From Candidatus Latescibacterota bacterium (GTDB lineage: Bacteria > Latescibacterota > UBA2968 > GCA-2709665), in NCBI GenBank assembly GCA_012271065.1, contig JAAXHE010000321.1, positions 1-18,568 of the forward strand: a stretch of DNA of 18,568 nucleotides, read 5' to 3'. Below the pieces are notes generated by a model. That model was given only the letters and a program-made list of their open reading frames with translations, was not told the origin of the DNA and did not search any database. The translations under genes were made by a program, and so were the position numbers. This document shows positions 15,803 through 18,568 of this stretch, piece after piece (within the stretch, counting starts at the first letter, position 1; the number at the start of each line of letters is the position of its first letter).

Positions 15803-16540
15803 ATGACAAAGACGTTTATGGACCTCACCGGCCGGGTTGCCCTCGTCACCGGCGCAGCCAGGGGCATCGGGTACGCCATCGCGGACCGCCTGGCGACAGC
15901 GGGCGCGACCGTCGCCATCGCGGACCTCGATCCGCCGACCGTCCCGTCTTCCACCTTAAGCCTCGCACTGAAAGCGGATGTATCCGGAAGCGAGGATGTG
16001 ACCCGCATGGTGAACACCGTTCTGGGCCGCCTCGGTCAGATCGATATCCTGGTCAATAATGCCGGCGTTGTGGGTCCGGAGGCGCCGGTGCGGGACCTGA
16101 GCGAAGCAGACTGGGACAGGGTGATAAGCACCAACCTCAAGGGAGTCTTCCTCTGTTCACGCGCCGTCGTCCCTCACATGGCGAAGCGCAAGAGGGGTGC
16201 GATCGTGTCCATCGCCTCGATCTCGGGCAAGGAGGGAAACGCCAACATGGCCGCCTACTCGGTCTCCAAAGCCGGTGTCATCTGTTTCACGAAAGCACTG
16301 GCAAAGGAGGTGCTCGACGACAATATAAGGGTCAATTGCGTCGCGCCCGCACTCATCGAAACCGAAATGACCCTGAGCCTGGATCCGGAACGGGCCGCCG
16401 TTCTCACGTCCAAAATACCGATGGGCCGCCTCGGCAAACCCGGCGAGGTCGCCGCATTGGTACACTTTCTGGCCTCCGACGAAGCCACCTTTACAACGGG
16501 TCAGTGCTACGACGTCAGCGGCGGACGCGCCACGTACTGA
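15803..16540 (+). CDS. Short-chain dehydrogenase/reductase (FabG-like classical SDR)
   Basis: The 245-residue protein is a classical SDR. It has the NAD(P) motif VTGAARGIG (15-23), LVNNAGV, and the catalytic Ser139, Tyr152 and Lys156 (SISGKEG..., YSVSK). ADLD after the second strand suggests an acidic residue that favours NAD over NADP, an inference. The C-terminal motif TGQCYDVSGGRATY is typical of FabG-like enzymes. An upstream in-frame TTG at 15788 would overlap the end of mutY; ATG 15803 preceded by GAGAGA is preferred. It is the last gene of the plus-strand unit, 27 bases before a strong terminator hairpin. There is no acpP, fabD or fabF nearby, so a fatty-acid role is unproven and a sugar or hydroxyacid substrate is equally possible. 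Confidence 0.92.
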   Translation: MTKTFMDLTGRVALVTGAARGIGYAIADRLATAGATVAIADLDPPTVPSSTLSLALKADVSGSEDVTRMVNTVLGRLGQIDILVNNAGVVGPEAPVRDLSEADWDRVISTNLKGVFLCSRAVVPHMAKRKRGAIVSIASISGKEGNANMAAYSVSKAGVICFTKALAKEVLDDNIRVNCVAPALIETEMTLSLDPERAAVLTSKIPMGRLGKPGEVAALVHFLASDEATFTTGQCYDVSGGRATY

Positions 16541-16567
16541 ACGGCGTTCCCGGCTTTGAGGAAAGTA

Positions 16568-16596
16568 AAAGGCCCGGACGGCTGTCCGGGCCCTTT
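16568..16596. terminator. Bidirectional rho-independent terminator
   Basis: GGCCCGGAC (16571-16579) and GTCCGGGCC (16584-16592) form a perfect 9-bp GC-rich stem with a 4-base loop, extended by AAA on the left and TTT on the right. On the plus strand CTTTCGCATTT follows, 27 bases after the SDR stop. On the minus strand a better U-tract (TTTTACTTTCC) follows, just past the small membrane protein gene. It separates the two convergent units. Confidence 0.85.
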
Positions 16597-16620
16597 CGCA
16601 TTTAACTTCAACCAGCGGCT

Positions 16621-16785
16621 CTAGCCCAGCGGCTGGGCGGTCCAGACCTCGCGCAGATAGACAATGAGGGCGGCGAACAAAGTGACTGCAATCGCAACGG
16701 CAACGGCCAGCAGCACCAGGAACACCCTCGAAGGTGGACGCCTGGGGTCGCCCGGCGGATACGATTTGAAGGGATCGGGGTCCAT
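16621..16785 (-). CDS. Small single-pass membrane protein (54 residues), unknown function
   Basis: This short gene encodes 54 residues. The N-terminal 20 are proline-rich and polar (MDPDPFKSYPPGDPRRPPSR), one hydrophobic helix spans about 21-44 (VFLVLLAVAVAIAVTLFAAL then IVYL), and a short tail ends in AQPLG. The double arginine before the helix suggests the N-terminus stays in the cytoplasm. AAGGG four bases before the ATG could be a ribosome binding site. It starts 62 bases after the Lol-type permease and ends 28 bases before the terminator, which fits a real last gene of that operon. I recognise no family. It is too short for most gene callers, so homologues may be unannotated. A role linked to the permease pair is guesswork from position. 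Confidence 0.6.
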   Translation of the reverse strand: MDPDPFKSYPPGDPRRPPSRVFLVLLAVAVAIAVTLFAALIVYLREVWTAQPLG

Positions 16786-16847
16786 TATACCCTTTCGAGC
16801 TCCGTTTTCGCTCTACCGGCAGGGTCGGTCCCGGACGTTTGACCGGA

Positions 16848-18098
16848 CTACGTTCTGATTGCCTCAACGGGGTCCAGCGCAGCGGCGTCTCTGGCCGGGA
16901 ACAGCGTGAACAGATAGCAGATCAGGGCGGCGGAAGCCGAGATCGCCAGGAAATCAGACGCCTGCATCTCCACGGGCAACGCCTGTGTGATCAGGACATC
17001 TCCCGGAATCTTCAGAAGTTCGTACCGCTGCTGCGCCCAGCACAGGGCAAAACCCAGCAGATTTCCAGACAACACGCCGGACAGCCCCACAGCCAGGCCC
17101 TGCCAGGTAAATATCCGTCCAATCCGTCGCGGCGGCACCCCAAGGGTCTTCAGAATGCCAATCTCCCGGCGCCTCTCCGCCACATTCATGGTCAGCACGC
17201 TGACGATGTTGAAGCCGGCTACGACAACGATCAGACCGATACCCAGAAAACTCGCCCACTTCTCCAGGTGAATCGAAAAATACAGATTGCCGTGGTCCCG
17301 CATCCAGGGATGCGCGGCAAGCGCCGGATCCAGCCTCCTGACCGATTCCTCGACAACCGCACTGATTTCCTGCGCCCGAAACGCATCGCCGAAACGGAGG
17401 CGGACGCCTGTAACGTGGTTCTCCCAACCCAGGTCCCGTCGGGCTGCCGCAAGCGAGACATAGGCCAGACCGCTATCGAACTCAGGGTTGCCCGAATTGA
17501 AGATGCCGGTGACCACGTAACGCCGGAACCGGGTCTGCGCGGCGAAAATCTCATGCGGCAGGATCCATAGATGCACTTCCGATCCTACCCGCACGCCCAG
17601 TTGATCGGCGAGATAGCGCCCGATTACGATGCCGTATACCCGTCCGCGTCCTTCCGTTTCCCGGGGACCGAGGTCCAGCGCGCCTCCCCAGATATAGTCC
17701 GCCAGATCGCTTACCGCCACCAATCCGTCCGGCGTTACGCCCCGCACCATCACACCCGCACTATATACCTCGTCGTCGAAGGACCGGTGCAACAGGGCGC
17801 CTTCCGAAGCGACGAACGGAGAAACGGCAGTAACCTGCGGAAGGGCCGACAGTGCGTTCAGGAGTTTCCGGGGGTCCTCGATCCGCTGCCCTGCCTCCTT
17901 CCTCACCGTCGCATGCGCGTTTACTCCCAGCAACCGGTCCCATACCAGCGTCGAGAATCCGTTCGACACCGATAACACGATCACCAACGCCGCGACGCCC
18001 AGACCCACGCCTGCCGCCGCCACCACCACCGTGAACGAGACCCGTTTCCGGCGCCGCATCGAGCGAAGATACCGTCGTGCAATCAGGAACTCATACAT
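16848..18098 (-). CDS. LolC/LolE-type ABC transporter permease
   Basis: The 416-residue protein matches the lipoprotein-releasing permease family: TM1 about 22-44, a large periplasmic domain (about 46-280), TM2 about 284-306 leading into the cytosolic NVAERRREIGILKTLG coupling helix, TM3 about 334-354 and TM4 about 383-400, ending in ARDAAALDPVEAIRT. This is the FtsX/MacB core arrangement with the diagnostic R-R-R-E-I-G-I-L-K-T-L-G. With a LolD ATPase such permeases extract lipoproteins from the inner membrane. An upstream GTG at 18194 overlaps the preceding stop, but ATG 18098 with AGGGGA six bases upstream gives the family's usual MYEFLIARRYL start. LolC and LolE cannot be told apart here. 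No ATPase gene is in the window. Confidence 0.88.
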   Translation of the reverse strand: MYEFLIARRYLRSMRRRKRVSFTVVVAAAGVGLGVAALVIVLSVSNGFSTLVWDRLLGVNAHATVRKEAGQRIEDPRKLLNALSALPQVTAVSPFVASEGALLHRSFDDEVYSAGVMVRGVTPDGLVAVSDLADYIWGGALDLGPRETEGRGRVYGIVIGRYLADQLGVRVGSEVHLWILPHEIFAAQTRFRRYVVTGIFNSGNPEFDSGLAYVSLAAARRDLGWENHVTGVRLRFGDAFRAQEISAVVEESVRRLDPALAAHPWMRDHGNLYFSIHLEKWASFLGIGLIVVVAGFNIVSVLTMNVAERRREIGILKTLGVPPRRIGRIFTWQGLAVGLSGVLSGNLLGFALCWAQQRYELLKIPGDVLITQALPVEMQASDFLAISASAALICYLFTLFPARDAAALDPVEAIRT

Positions 18099-18190
18099 CG
18101 CCGATCCCCTGCCCGGGACCGATGCCATCGCCAGGGACCGTGCGGCCCACCCGCCACGTCCGGTACCCGGGAGCCTGCGCGCGACGGCGA

Positions 18191-18568
18191 TCACTCATAG
18201 CGGATCGCATCCACCGGATCCAGGGCTGCCGCATCCCGGGACGGATACAGGCTGAAAAGGTAACAGATCAGAATGGCGCACAGGGATACAAGCCCGAAAT
18301 CTTCGGGACGCATCTCCACCGGCAACGCGCTGACGTAGTAGACCTCTCCCGGAACCCGGATCACTTCGAATTGCTTCTGAATCCAGCAGACGGCGAACCC
18401 AAGCAGATTCCCGATTGCGATTCCCGTCACGCCGACGACCACGCCCTCCAGCGTAAAGATCCGTCCGATTCGCCCCGGGATCATCCCCATTGCCTTAAGG
18501 ATGCCGATTTCCCGGCGACGATCGGTGACGTTCATCGTGAGAATACTGATGATGTTAAACCCCGCCAC
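18191..18568 (-). CDS. Second LolC/LolE-type permease, C-terminal part (cut by window edge)
   Basis: The reading frame is open to the end of the window, so only the last ~125 residues are seen. They cover the second transmembrane segment (AGFNIISILTMNV), the coupling helix DRRREIGILKAMG, and the third and fourth segments, ending in SRDAAALDPVDAIRYE. By hand alignment 77 of 123 positions are identical to the C-terminus of the neighbouring permease, so these are tandem paralogues, likely forming a LolC-LolE-like heterodimer or arising by duplication. It is upstream of its partner in the direction of transcription, with 92 bases between its stop and the next start. The N-terminus, periplasmic domain and any signal lie outside the window. 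Confidence 0.87.
   Translation of the reverse strand: MAGFNIISILTMNVTDRRREIGILKAMGMIPGRIGRIFTLEGVVVGVTGIAIGNLLGFAVCWIQKQFEVIRVPGEVYYVSALPVEMRPEDFGLVSLCAILICYLFSLYPSRDAAALDPVDAIRYE

Noticed and set aside
16612..16638. CCAGCGGCT direct repeat and a GCCCAG/CTGGGC hairpin around the small membrane protein's stop
   Set aside because: The arms are short, with no U-tract; the strong terminator at 16568-16596 explains termination better.

Overview
This 18.6-kb window comes from a GC-rich, diderm (Gram-negative-type) bacterium. The diderm inference rests on two tandem LolC/LolE-type permeases. Co-clustering of sulfatase, enolase-superfamily, SelA-like, creatininase-like and amidohydrolase genes beside housekeeping genes resembles uncultured lineages such as Latescibacterota. 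That placement is an impression from gene content, not a demonstrated assignment. No rRNA, tRNA, CRISPR array, insertion sequence, phage gene or att-like repeat was recognised, and no real gene is visibly broken.

Layout. (1) Positions 67-2088, plus strand: a membrane-anchored LytR_C-domain protein, the ribosomal silencing factor RsfS, and methylthioribose-1-phosphate isomerase MtnA. (2) Positions 2128-10179, minus strand: a tightly packed seven-gene unit. In transcription order it encodes a creatininase-family amidohydrolase, a SelA-like PLP enzyme, a PF04909-type amidohydrolase, an enolase-superfamily enzyme, an M20 peptidase, a CtBP-like D-2-hydroxyacid dehydrogenase and a cytoplasmic-looking sulfatase. 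(3) Positions 10180-10487: a divergent control region with one sigma70-like promoter facing each way. (4) Positions 10488-16540, plus strand: chorismate synthase (aroC), an acyl-CoA-synthetase-like ANL ligase, a divergent D-2-hydroxyacid dehydrogenase, a DUF1232 membrane protein, the adenine glycosylase MutY and an SDR oxidoreductase, ending at a strong hairpin terminator. (5) Positions 16621-18568, minus strand: two tandem Lol-type permeases (the upstream one cut by the window edge) followed by a 54-residue single-pass membrane protein.

How the genes work together. The minus-strand unit looks like one catabolic operon. It combines sulfate-ester removal, two hydrolases for C-N or lactone bonds, a third peptidase/amidase, an enolase-type lyase or isomerase, a PLP lyase and a 2-keto/2-hydroxyacid dehydrogenase. 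That set would suit breakdown of a sulfated, amide- or amine-containing acid, but the substrate cannot be read from sequence. The window holds no transporter, sugar kinase or regulator for this unit. The plus-strand aroC unit mixes housekeeping genes (aroC, mutY) with three oxidoreductase or ligase genes of unknown substrate.
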